This document shows positions 16,279-24,538 of a DNA stretch of 64,000 bases, piece after piece. Every line of letters starts with the position of its first letter. Positions within the stretch are counted from its first letter, which is position 1. Where the stretch lies: contig NZ_SSBJ01000020.1 of assembly GCF_004795055.1 (NCBI RefSeq), positions 62,001-126,000 of the forward strand. Reading direction: 5' to 3'. Below the pieces are notes generated by a model. That model ran no database searches, was not told where the DNA came from, and saw only the letters and a program-made list of their open reading frames with translations. The stretch is from Streptomyces sp. A1136 (GTDB lineage: Bacteria; Actinomycetota; Actinomycetes; Streptomycetales; Streptomycetaceae). The position numbers and the translations under genes are program-made.

Positions 16279-17301
16279 CTAACGGCCGCGGTGGCCCGTC
16301 GTCGCACGGCGGCGGGCCACCGCGAAGAGCACGGCCGAACCGACGGCCAGGGTGGCCGCCCCGGCGATCGCGATCATCGGGGCGGAGCCGTCGCCGCCGG
16401 TCTGCGCGAGACCCCCGCCCGTCGCGGTCGCCGCCGTCGCCGACGACGGCGAGGCGAGCGGGGAGTCGGCGGTCGAGCCGTTCGTGTTCGGGTCGTTGTC
16501 GCCGTGGCCGCCGTGCTCCACCGTCGACTTGGACGCGCCCTCGGAGATCTGCTCGTCCGTCGGGGGCTTGGCCACGGGGCCGTTCGACGGCTTGGCGCTC
16601 GCCGTGGCGCCGCCGGCGTTCGCGGTGCTGCTCGGCTTCGAGCCGGGCTTGCCGCTCCCGGTGTCCTTGCCGAAGACCACGTCCGAGCAGGTGTAGAAGG
16701 CCTCCGGGCTGTCCGAGCGCTGCCAGATGCTGTAGATCAGGTGGCGGCCGCTCTTCTTCGGGACCGTGCCGGAGAAGACGTAGTCACCGCCCCGCATCCC
16801 CGGGTCGGTGACCTTCGCGAACGGCTCGGGTTCCAGGTCGGACCACTTGAGCGGCTTCGTCGGGTCGTAGCCGTCCTTCGTCACGTACAGCTCGAAGGTG
16901 CCCTTGTGCGGGGCCGTGCCCTTGTAGCGGAAGGTGTGCGGGCCGGACGTCAGCGCACTGGCCGGCCAGTCCGCGCGGGCCAGGTCCAGGCCCCGGTACT
17001 TGTCGTTGCCCGCCGAACACAGCTGCCCGTTCGGGATCAGCGCGCGGTGGTTGCCCGCCGCGTTGGCGATGTTCACCGCGTTCCAGTCGTAGAACGCCTG
17101 GGCGCCGCCCGCCGCGACCGCCGCCTTGCAGGCCGCCGACCGCGGCGACTCGGGGCCTTCCGCGTAACAGGCCGCCACCCGGCTGACCGGGTCCGTCATC
17201 GAACCGTGGGCGGCCGCCGGCGCGGCGGCGTACGCGGCCACCGCGAGCGGGGCGAGGCCTGCGGCGGCGATGCGGCCGACGGTGCGGGTGACGGTACGCA
17301 T
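16279..17301 (-). CDS. AA10 lytic polysaccharide monooxygenase with LAQTG sortase anchor
   Basis: 340 residues. The signal peptide ends in APAAA so that the mature protein begins with His32 (HGSMTDPVSR), the first ligand of the copper histidine brace; the second is in SGPHTFRYKG, and FYTCSDVVF supplies the conserved axial aromatic. AA10 enzymes oxidatively cut chitin or cellulose. A 90-residue Ser/Thr/Gly/Pro-rich spacer follows, then LAQTGG, a membrane helix (MIAIAGAATLAVGSAVLF) and RRR, a complete cell-wall sorting signal of the class E sortase type. The ATG has GGAGGAG 9 bases upstream. No carbohydrate-binding module is present. Confidence 0.92.
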   Translation of the reverse strand: MRTVTRTVGRIAAAGLAPLAVAAYAAAPAAAHGSMTDPVSRVAACYAEGPESPRSAACKAAVAAGGAQAFYDWNAVNIANAAGNHRALIPNGQLCSAGNDKYRGLDLARADWPASALTSGPHTFRYKGTAPHKGTFELYVTKDGYDPTKPLKWSDLEPEPFAKVTDPGMRGGDYVFSGTVPKKSGRHLIYSIWQRSDSPEAFYTCSDVVFGKDTGSGKPGSKPSSTANAGGATASAKPSNGPVAKPPTDEQISEGASKSTVEHGGHGDNDPNTNGSTADSPLASPSSATAATATGGGLAQTGGDGSAPMIAIAGAATLAVGSAVLFAVARRRATTGHRGR

Positions 17302-17513
17302 GGTGGTTCTCCTCCGGGCGGTGGCGTCGTGGGGTACGCCAGGGGGGCCGGGCGGCGCGTCCCCGGACACGAGGTGTCTCCGACGCCGTCCCGGCCCTCC
17401 CTGGCCCCGCCAACCTAACCGCCCCGACCTGCGGTTCCGCGCGGATCGGGGCCGCCGAGGCGATCCTTAGGCCCCTCTTAAGGCAGGGGTAAGCGGCCCC
17501 TGAGGAAGGGGGC

Positions 17514-19094
17514 TCACTTCACGTTGACCGCGGTCCAGGCCGCGGCGACCGCCTGGTACTCGGTGCCACCCGTCCCGTACAGGTCCGCGGCGGCCTTGAG
17601 GGTCGCCACCCGCGCCCCCGCGTAGTCCGTCGAGGAGGTCATGTACACCGACAGCGCCTTGTACCAGATCTTGTACGCCTTGGTCCGGCCGATGCCGGCC
17701 ACCGCGGAGCCGTTGGCGGTGGGGGAGTTGTAGCTGACGCCGTTGATCGTCTTGGCGCCGCTCCCCTCGGACAGCAGGTAGAAGAAGTGGTTGGCGACAC
17801 CGGAGGAGTTGTGGACGTCGAGGCGGCCGACGTTCTTGTCCCAGTAGTCCGCGGAGGCGCCGTCGCGGCTCGGCTTGTCCATGTACCGCAGCGGCGTGCC
17901 GTTCCCGTGGATGTCGATCTTCTCGCCGATGAGGTAGTCGCCGGGGTCGGAGGAGTTGGCGGCGTAGAACTCCACCGAGGTGCCGAAGATGTCGGAGGTG
18001 GCCTCGTTGAGGCCGCCGGACTCCCGGGTGTAGCGCAGCCCCGCCGTCGAGGCGGTCAGACCGTGCGACATCTCGTGTCCCGCCACGTCCAGCGCGGTCA
18101 GCGGCTTGGTGTTGTTCGTGCCGTCGCCGTAGGTCATGCAGAAGCAGCTGTCGTCCCAGAACGCGTTGACGTAGGCGTTTCCGTAGTGGACGCGGGAGTA
18201 CGCCGCGACGCCGTCGCCCCGGATGCCCAGCCGGCCCAGTTCGTTCTTGTAGAAGTCCCACGTCACGGCGGCGCCGTAGTGGGCGTCGACGGCGGCGGTC
18301 TGCCGGTTGGCGGGGGTGCCGTCCCCCCAGGTGTCGTCGGCGTCGGTGAACAGCGACCCGGTCCCGGTCGTGCCGCCGGCCAGGTCGTAGGTCTTGTGGC
18401 CGCCGCGGGCGGCGTCGTTCAGCTCGAACTGCGAGCCGCTCGCCTTCGTGCCGACGGTGACGGAGCCGCTGTACTCGCTGGCGCCGATGCCCGTCTCGAT
18501 GGCGTCGTAGGAGTAGAGCACCTTGCCGCTGCGGGCGTCCGTGACGGTGTGCAGCTTGCTCGGCGTACCGTCGTCGCCGACGCCCTCGGTGACGCTCTCC
18601 CAGGCCGGCACCGGCGCTCCGCCGACGGCCCAGACGACCTTGCGGGCGCCCTTGGGGGCCGCGAGCGAAGCGGTCTTGGTGTCCACGGATATCGGGGCCC
18701 CGTAGGCCTTCGTGGTGGAGCGCGCGCCGTTCTTGGCGTGCACGACCAGGTCGCCGCCGAGAACCGGCAGGCCGGCGTAGGTGCGCTCGTAGCGGGTGTG
18801 GACCGTGCCGTCCGCGTCCTTGACGACGTCCCGGGCCACGAGCCCTTCCTGGTCGCCGAGGCCGATGGCCTTGGCGGTGGACGGGGCGTCGGACTGCGCC
18901 TGGGCGATCGCGGAGGCGCGCGCCGTCCCGGTGAGCGAGACGGCCGTGGCGCCGGCCTCGCGCTCGGCGGCGGCGTTGGCGGGGCCGCTCTGCACGGCGA
19001 GGGCGACCATCGCGGCGGACGCGACGAGGGCGGCGGCGCGGAGGGCGTGAACACGGCTGCGGGAGGTGGGGGTTGAGGACGTGGGGTGAGTCAC
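17514..19094 (-). CDS. Secreted M4 family metallopeptidase (thermolysin-like)
   Basis: 526 residues: signal peptide (AALVASAAMVALAVQSG), FTP/PepSY propeptide over roughly residues 60-200, then the catalytic domain with zinc motif HEMSHG, third-ligand motif GGLNEATSD and the general-base region NHFFYLLSEGS. Two adjacent Cys (DSCFCMTYGD) are unusual near the active cleft but occur in Streptomyces members. It degrades extracellular protein. An AT-rich tract at about 19170-19190 probably holds its promoter. Confidence 0.92.
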   Translation of the reverse strand: MTHPTSSTPTSRSRVHALRAAALVASAAMVALAVQSGPANAAAEREAGATAVSLTGTARASAIAQAQSDAPSTAKAIGLGDQEGLVARDVVKDADGTVHTRYERTYAGLPVLGGDLVVHAKNGARSTTKAYGAPISVDTKTASLAAPKGARKVVWAVGGAPVPAWESVTEGVGDDGTPSKLHTVTDARSGKVLYSYDAIETGIGASEYSGSVTVGTKASGSQFELNDAARGGHKTYDLAGGTTGTGSLFTDADDTWGDGTPANRQTAAVDAHYGAAVTWDFYKNELGRLGIRGDGVAAYSRVHYGNAYVNAFWDDSCFCMTYGDGTNNTKPLTALDVAGHEMSHGLTASTAGLRYTRESGGLNEATSDIFGTSVEFYAANSSDPGDYLIGEKIDIHGNGTPLRYMDKPSRDGASADYWDKNVGRLDVHNSSGVANHFFYLLSEGSGAKTINGVSYNSPTANGSAVAGIGRTKAYKIWYKALSVYMTSSTDYAGARVATLKAAADLYGTGGTEYQAVAAAWTAVNVK

Positions 19095-19264
19095 TCGTTG
19101 CTCCTTGGCTGGCCAGTGGGGGGCAGTGAGGGAGACAGTGCCAGGAAGTCACCCCGGATTGGCAGGTGCGCAACAAGAATTTGACCTTCTCGTTGTCCGC
19201 AGAACGCGAAGCGGTGTCCGCTCGGCGGTGAATGCGCCCGGTTTCGGAGGGAGTTGTTCCGCTA

Positions 19265-19291
19265 CCGCCCCGGGACGACGGCCCGGGGCGG
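19265..19291 (-). terminator. Hairpin terminator after the M36-like peptidase gene
   Basis: Perfect 10-bp stem CCGCCCCGGG / CCCGGGGCGG with a 7-base loop, 26 bases beyond the stop codon, separating the two peptidase genes. Confidence 0.55.
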
Positions 19292-19316
19292 AAGCGGTCG
19301 TGCGCGAGGTCAGGGG

Positions 19317-20369
19317 TTACCCGATCCCGGGGATCCGCCGGGCCGCGAAGGCGGCGCGGACGGCGTCCGCCGCGTTCTTGCCGTACATGCGTTGCGCCGT
19401 CGAGATCGTCGTCCGCGCCGCGTCCGTGAAGTCGGTGTCCACGCGGAAGCCGAACTGCGCGTTGACGATGATCCGGTCGGCCGTACGGGCACCCAGCGCG
19501 CCCCGGATGTCGAAGAGCGCGCGCGACCAGATCTCCCCGTCCGCGTGCACCTCGCCCACCCGGTCGGCGTACACCTTGGACCCGTCGATCCGCCGCAGGC
19601 AGTGCGGGGCCGCGCTGTAGTCGGTCGAGTCCCAGTCGCCCACGCACGCCAGGTCCGTCTTGCGCGGCCAGCCGTATACGTCGTCCGCGTGCGCGCCGAC
19701 CTCGACCGCGAGGTAGTCGCCGAACGCCTCGCCGATCGCACCCGCCTCCGGGGACGTGCCGAAGCCCGGGACCTGCGCGTCGTGCACCGCGTGGCCGTAC
19801 TCGTGGACGATCACCTCGGCGTCCTCGGCGTCGTCCACCCCGCCCTTGCCGAAGCGGATCTCGCCCTTCTTGTCGGAGAAGAACGAGTTGTCGGCGCCCC
19901 ACTGGTTGATCCGCACCGGCTGGGCGCGGTCGTTGGCTCCCGGCAGTTCGCTCCCGAAGCCCAGGCCCTGGAGGTACTCCTGCGCCTCGTTCACCCAGAA
20001 GTACGCCATGACCTGCTCGAACCGGTCGTCGGCGCGGTCGTACCCGGCGGCCTCCGAGGTCTTCGCGGAGGGGCCGGTGTCGGAGCGGACGTACGCCCAC
20101 TTCCCGGACAGCGAGCCACTGCCGTCCAGGTTGCGCAGCGAGGCCAGGGCGTAGGCGGAGCCGGGCACGGCGTCGGCGCCGTCCTTGGAGTCGGTCAACG
20201 CCTGGTCACCGGAGGACTGGACGGGGTTGACCATGAAGACCCGGGCCTGGGGCAGCGGCGCCGTCGCGGGGTGTGCCGAGGGCAGGGCCGAGACCGGACC
20301 GGCCAGGGCGAACAGCGCCGCGGTGGCGGTGCCCGCGCAGACGAGGCCGCGGGGTATGCGGCGAGCCAT
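19317..20369 (-). CDS. Secreted gluzincin metallopeptidase (M36/fungalysin-like)
   Basis: 350 residues with a signal peptide (GLVCAGTATAALFALAGP). The zinc motif is VIVHEYGHAVHD and the third ligand lies in GAIGEAFGDYLAVE, the HEXXH+E arrangement of M36/M4 gluzincins. There is no long FTP/PepSY propeptide, so it is shorter than classical fungalysins and may be secreted active or be activated differently. ATG preceded by AGGAGG. It lies upstream of, and parallel to, the M4 gene, with a terminator between them. Confidence 0.82.
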   Translation of the reverse strand: MARRIPRGLVCAGTATAALFALAGPVSALPSAHPATAPLPQARVFMVNPVQSSGDQALTDSKDGADAVPGSAYALASLRNLDGSGSLSGKWAYVRSDTGPSAKTSEAAGYDRADDRFEQVMAYFWVNEAQEYLQGLGFGSELPGANDRAQPVRINQWGADNSFFSDKKGEIRFGKGGVDDAEDAEVIVHEYGHAVHDAQVPGFGTSPEAGAIGEAFGDYLAVEVGAHADDVYGWPRKTDLACVGDWDSTDYSAAPHCLRRIDGSKVYADRVGEVHADGEIWSRALFDIRGALGARTADRIIVNAQFGFRVDTDFTDAARTTISTAQRMYGKNAADAVRAAFAARRIPGIG

Positions 20370-20597
20370 AGACGTCCTCCTGTAAGGAAGTGGTGGCGTG
20401 GTGAGGCCGTGATCCTCGCTCACGCCGACTCCCGTGCACCAGAGGCGGGAGGGAAGTGACGGTGCGGGTGGGGTGGGCGGCCGGCCCGGGACCGGGCGCG
20501 CACGCGACGGCGCCCGGGCACCGGGCCCCTCCCGCGCCGCGACGGTCAGGGCGTCCGCGCAACGGCCGGTCGCAGGGGCCGGTACCGCCGACAGGGC

Positions 20598-20650
20598 CTG
20601 GGCCGTGTCTTTCGGATCATGCCGGGCCCGATCCGGAGGACACGGCCCAG
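20598..20650. repeat. Hairpin repeat element, copy 2, covering the end of the DUF402 gene
   Basis: Left arm 20598-20618 and right arm 20630-20650 pair over 21 bp with two G:U-type positions, 11-base loop. It is a direct copy of the element at 15187-15239. Here the stop codon of the DUF402 gene and its last residues (WAVSSGSGPA) are encoded by the right arm and loop. Confidence 0.7.
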
Positions 20651-21129
20651 GCGAGCAGGCCGGGCAGGCCGGCAGGGGTCCTGGCCTGGGCTTCGAGGGC
20701 GTCGAGGGCCCGTACGGCCTGCGCGGCGGCCTCCGGGTCGCGCTCGGCGAGGCCGCTCGCCGCGAACTCGTCCTCGTCCAGGCGCAGGATGTCCGACCCG
20801 TCTGCCGACACCCACAGGTCGAGGTCGAGGTCCTCCACCACGATCTCGCCCTCGCCGACCACGGCCGGCCGGGTCACGTCGCAGTACCAGCCCTTGAGGT
20901 GCCCGTGGCCCGTCCGCACCTCCTTGATCGCGTACCAGCGGCCGCGCCAGAAGTGCTCGGTGAACACGTCGCCCGGCTCGAAGCGCACGAAGCCGAAGTC
21001 CCGTGCGCCCGCCGCCGCCCAGGGAGCGCGCACGGAGATCCGGTCACCGGTGTCGGCGACGAGTTCGGCCGGATAGCGGATCTTGGTGCGGCCGGCCTTG
21101 ACGAGGGCGACGGTGAGCGGGTCGGTCAT
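20617..21129 (-). CDS. DUF402 domain protein
   Basis: 170 residues of the DUF402/FomD-like beta-barrel family (VRFEPGDVFTEHFWRGRWYAIKEV, GWYCDVTRP, VVEDLDLDLWVSADG). Some members are nucleotide phosphatases that use metal-binding acidic residues such as DLDLDLWV; activity here is inferred only. It starts in an ATGA overlap with the GNAT gene and so belongs to a two-gene operon. Its C-terminus runs into the palindromic repeat, which seems to have supplied the last ten codons and the stop. Confidence 0.8.
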   Translation of the reverse strand: MTDPLTVALVKAGRTKIRYPAELVADTGDRISVRAPWAAAGARDFGFVRFEPGDVFTEHFWRGRWYAIKEVRTGHGHLKGWYCDVTRPAVVGEGEIVVEDLDLDLWVSADGSDILRLDEDEFAASGLAERDPEAAAQAVRALDALEAQARTPAGLPGLLAWAVSSGSGPA

Positions 21130-22091
21130 GCCGTCACTTCCTTCGGGACCGAGCCGGGAGCGAGCCGCTTCGCGAAGCGGGTCTCGGTGGCGCGGATCTC
21201 GTATCCGAACCACTTGTTGACGGCGAGCATCGGCGCGTTGCCCGCGTCGTTGCCGGTCAACGCCTCGGTGTAGCCGGCCGCGAGGGCCCGGTGCAGTGAG
21301 ACGGTCTTGGCGAGCTTGGCCAGGCCGCGACCGCGGTGGGCGCGGCGCGTGCCGGTCATCGCGGAGCCGTAGCGGCCCGCCCCGTCGGTCCGGGCGGCCG
21401 CGAAGGCGGCCACCACGCCGTCGACGAGGACGACCGTCGTCAGGTCGTGGTCGAGCGAGGGCTCGTGCCACACCTCGGTGAGCCAGTTGTCGTAGTCGTC
21501 CAGGTCCACCGGCAGGTCGCCCGGCTCGTCGGACGAGACCTCCGCGTCCGCCTCGTACAGCGGGCGCGGATCGTCCGCGAACGCGGTGCCGGGGCGCAGT
21601 TCGACGCCGGGGGGCAGCACGGCCGGATACGGCGGCAGGGTGTCGGCCGACAGCTCCAGGCGCAGGAAGTGCGCGGAGCGGCCCGGCCGGTACCCGTGCC
21701 GTGCGGCGAAGGCGTGGTAGGCCGGTCCGTCCAGGACCCAGGCGTACGCCTCCACCGCGCCGGCGGCGGTCAGGTGCTCCTCCGCCGCACGCAGCAGGGC
21801 GCTTGCGACACCGAGGCCGCGATGGTCGGGGTGGACCTGGAGGTTGACGTAGCCCCGGCCCGGTTCGGGACTCTCGTGCGCGATGCCGACCTGGGCGGTG
21901 GCGACGGCCCGGCCGTCCGCGCGCTCGGCGAGCAGGACGCGGTGCCGCTTGTCGGGGTGGGCGGAGGCGACCTCGTGGGCCACCCCCGCCGAGGTGCTGA
22001 TCATGAACGGGAGGGCGGACCGGCGCAGGCGTACGACGGCCTCCGCGTCCTCCGGATCACCGGTGCGCAGGTCACGGATCGAAACGGTCAT
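21126..22091 (-). CDS. Tandem GNAT-domain N-acetyltransferase
   Basis: 321 residues with two GNAT folds, the MshD-like arrangement. The N-terminal unit keeps the acetyl-CoA loop (VNLQVHPDHRGLGVASALL); the C-terminal unit has a similar one (TGTRRAHRGRGLAKLAKTV) and ends LTGNDAGNAPMLAVNKWFGY. The short divergent space to the GntR gene probably holds both promoters. Substrate unknown; too divergent to call mycothiol synthase. Confidence 0.85.
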   Translation of the reverse strand: MTVSIRDLRTGDPEDAEAVVRLRRSALPFMISTSAGVAHEVASAHPDKRHRVLLAERADGRAVATAQVGIAHESPEPGRGYVNLQVHPDHRGLGVASALLRAAEEHLTAAGAVEAYAWVLDGPAYHAFAARHGYRPGRSAHFLRLELSADTLPPYPAVLPPGVELRPGTAFADDPRPLYEADAEVSSDEPGDLPVDLDDYDNWLTEVWHEPSLDHDLTTVVLVDGVVAAFAAARTDGAGRYGSAMTGTRRAHRGRGLAKLAKTVSLHRALAAGYTEALTGNDAGNAPMLAVNKWFGYEIRATETRFAKRLAPGSVPKEVTA

Positions 22092-22163
22092 GCGGCCGAC
22101 GCTAAGCCGCAGGGCCGCCCCGGCGCCTGCGAATTAACGGCGCGGTGGGGGACAATCGGCCCC

Positions 22164-22556
22164 GTGACCTCGACTTCGACCAAGCTGAAGATCAAGATCG
22201 ACGGGGCGGCCGGCGCCGCCGCCCCGTACGAGCAACTGCGCGCGCAGATCGCGGACGGGGCTCGCGCCGGGCGGCTGCCGACCGGATTCAAACTCCCGAC
22301 GGTCCGGGGACTGGCGGAGGAACTGGGGCTCGCGGCCAACACGGTCGCCAAGGCGTACCGGGCCCTGGAGGCGGACGGCGTGATCGAGACCCGGGGGCGC
22401 AACGGGACGTTCGTCGCCGCCGCCGGGGACTCCGCCGCCCGGGAAGCCGCCGCGGCGGCGCAGGCGTTCGCGGAACGCGCCCACCGGCTGGGCCTGACCC
22501 GCGCCGAGGCCGCCGCCGCGGCGGACGAGGCCCTGCGGGCGCGCTACGGCGCGTGA
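22164..22556 (+). CDS. Small GntR (YtrA-type) transcriptional regulator
   Basis: 130 residues with a winged helix at the N-terminus (APYEQLRAQIADGARAG, LPTVRGLAEELGLAANT) and only a short helical tail, as in the YtrA subfamily. GACAAT lies 7 bases before the GTG, where a ribosome site would be expected, so the transcript may be leaderless. YtrA-type members usually control nearby transporter genes; the divergent neighbour here is the GNAT-DUF402 pair. Confidence 0.82.
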   Translation: MTSTSTKLKIKIDGAAGAAAPYEQLRAQIADGARAGRLPTGFKLPTVRGLAEELGLAANTVAKAYRALEADGVIETRGRNGTFVAAAGDSAAREAAAAAQAFAERAHRLGLTRAEAAAAADEALRARYGA

Positions 22557-22579
22557 AGCCCGCACGGCAGGGGCGCCGG

Positions 22580-23122
22580 TCAGGCCTTCCGGAAGGCGAG
22601 CCGCGCCATCAGGTGATGCCGCATCGGTTGGCCCATGGCCTCCATCTCCTGCACCACGACCAGCTCCCCGCCCTCCAGGGTGTACCGACGGCGCATCCCG
22701 GTCACCTCCTTGGCCCGGGGGGTCAGCGACACGGTCCGCGTCGCCATCTCGAACTCCGAACCGCGGGCCCGGCCGACGTACGTCTCCACGATGCCGGTCG
22801 GGTGGGCCAGCACCACCTCCAGGGAGGCGTCGGGCAACACCCGCCACCAGCCGACCTCCCGCCCCGACGGGCGCAGGGCCGTGCCCGCCTCGTCGATCAA
22901 CCAGGCGCGGGACTCGTAGCGCAGGAAGGGCCTTCCGTCATGGCTGAAGGTGACCTCCTGCTCGTAGCGGAACCCGTGCTCCAGCGTGGGGTACTCGCCG
23001 CTCCCCCGGCCGTGCCAGCGTCCGATGAGCGCCAGCACGGGCCGCAGCTGCGGGTGCGGCTCCGGACCCTCGCCGAGGACGTGGGTGTCGGGGTAGGGGT
23101 TCTCCTGCGCCGGTTCGAGCAC
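22580..23122 (-). CDS. Nitrobindin/FABP-like heme-binding beta-barrel protein
   Basis: 180 residues with the THAP4/nitrobindin signature GRWHGRGSGEYPTL near residue 34, EVTFSHDGRPFLRYES, and a C-terminal strand with MRHHLMARLAF holding candidate heme-ligand His residues. Bacterial nitrobindins bind ferric heme and isomerise peroxynitrite to nitrate. Length and motif order are normal. It ends 23 bases from the convergent GntR gene. Confidence 0.85.
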   Translation of the reverse strand: MLEPAQENPYPDTHVLGEGPEPHPQLRPVLALIGRWHGRGSGEYPTLEHGFRYEQEVTFSHDGRPFLRYESRAWLIDEAGTALRPSGREVGWWRVLPDASLEVVLAHPTGIVETYVGRARGSEFEMATRTVSLTPRAKEVTGMRRRYTLEGGELVVVQEMEAMGQPMRHHLMARLAFRKA

Positions 23123-23238
23123 GTGGACTCCTGTTCGGTGTGCCGGGTCCGCCGGGGCTGCCCGGGTGCGGCGGGGCGGTCGTCGCGGCCATGGCCGTCG
23201 CGGCCATTGTCGTCGCCCGGGGGCCGTCCGGGCGGGAG

Positions 23239-24339
23239 CTACAGGTAGAGTCCCGGTTCCGCGCCGTGGCCCTGCGGCGGCAGGAGGGCCGCCGTCGGTC
23301 CCGTACCGCGGCGCAGGGCGAAGAGTTCGGCCAGCGTGGCGCCCTCGCGGGAGACGCCCTCGTCGGTGCCGAGCCAGTCCGTCGCCTCACGGGGCGTCAG
23401 CCGCCCCACCTCGATGCGGGCCAGGCAGCGGCCCGGGCGGACCACCGCCGGGTGCAGGCGTTCGAGGTCCTCGTTGGTCGTCACCCCGACCAGGACGTTG
23501 CGGCCCTGGCCCAGCAGGCCGTCCGTCAGGTTCAGCAGCCGGGACAGCGCCTGCCCGGCCTGGTGGCGCGCCTCGCCGCGGATCAGCTCGTCGCAGTCCT
23601 CCAGCAGCAGCAGTCGCCAGCGGCCCTTGGCCGTTCCCTCGTCCTCGCCGATCGCGATGTCCATCAGGTAACCCACGTCGTTGAACAGCCGCTCGGGGTC
23701 CAGGACGCAGTCCACCTGGCACCAGTCCCGCCACGACCGGGCCAGCGTCCGCAGCGCGGAGGTCTTCCCGGTACCGGGCGGCCCGTGCAGCAGGAGCAGC
23801 CGGCCCGCGATGTCGTCCGGGGTCACCTTCATCAGCCGGTCCATCGCCTCGGCCACCGGCGCGGTGTAGTTGGGCCGCACCTCCGCCCAGGTGCCCGCCG
23901 CGATCTGCCGGGTGGTGCGGTAGGGGCCGCGGCGCGGGGAGACGTACCAGAACCCCATCGTGACGTTCTCGGGCTGCGGTTCGGGTTCGTCCAGCGCCCC
24001 TTCGGTGGCCTGGTCCAGCACGAGCACCGCGAGTTCGTCGTCGACGGCCGTCACCGTCACGTCCGCGCCCCGGCTCCAGCGCGACACGAGCACGGTCCAA
24101 CCGTCGCCCTCGGCGAGCGTGGCACTGCGGTCGCTGTCGCGCGCCGAGCGCAGCACGGTGGCGCCGGGCGGCAGCAAGGTGGCCTCCGCCTTGACCCGTT
24201 CGATGGAGACGCTGTGCGAGTACGGCTGCTCGCCGGACGCGAACCGGCCGAGGAAGAGGGCGTCGACGACGTCGGACGGTGAGTCGCTGTCGTCGAGGGT
24301 GAGCCGGATCGGCAGCGCGTCGTGCGGGTTGGCTGACAT
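23239..24339 (-). CDS. AAA ATPase with N-terminal DUF5925 domain
   Basis: 366 residues. The N-terminal half (LPIRLTLDDSDSPSDVVDALFLGRFA) is the DUF5925 region seen in Streptomyces. The AAA core has GPPGTGKTSALRTLA (Walker A), LLLLEDCDELI (Walker B), a TTNEDLERLHPAV sensor and VRPGRC with the arginine finger. Members may act on unidentified protein partners. Start is the second of two nearby ATGs; neither has a strong ribosome site. Confidence 0.82.
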   Translation of the reverse strand: MSANPHDALPIRLTLDDSDSPSDVVDALFLGRFASGEQPYSHSVSIERVKAEATLLPPGATVLRSARDSDRSATLAEGDGWTVLVSRWSRGADVTVTAVDDELAVLVLDQATEGALDEPEPQPENVTMGFWYVSPRRGPYRTTRQIAAGTWAEVRPNYTAPVAEAMDRLMKVTPDDIAGRLLLLHGPPGTGKTSALRTLARSWRDWCQVDCVLDPERLFNDVGYLMDIAIGEDEGTAKGRWRLLLLEDCDELIRGEARHQAGQALSRLLNLTDGLLGQGRNVLVGVTTNEDLERLHPAVVRPGRCLARIEVGRLTPREATDWLGTDEGVSREGATLAELFALRRGTGPTAALLPPQGHGAEPGLYL

Positions 24340-24538
24340 GGCGCCCATGATCCGGCACGGACCGGGGTCCCGCACCCGTGTTTCGCCGGATCGGGTGCTC
24401 GGGTTTCCTCCTCAAACCCCGCGTCGGTGAAGGTTCGGAGCGGATTCTGCCTCGAACATTCTTGGCATGAACACTTCCAGCCAGGCCGTGCTCGCTGTAC
24501 CAACGACTCAGGAGTAACCCCCACTAGGAGCCGCACAC

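Noticed and set aside
17467..20100. 877-residue minus-strand frame across both peptidase genes
   Set aside because: Out-of-frame shadow; the true frames have signal peptides and HEXXH motifs.
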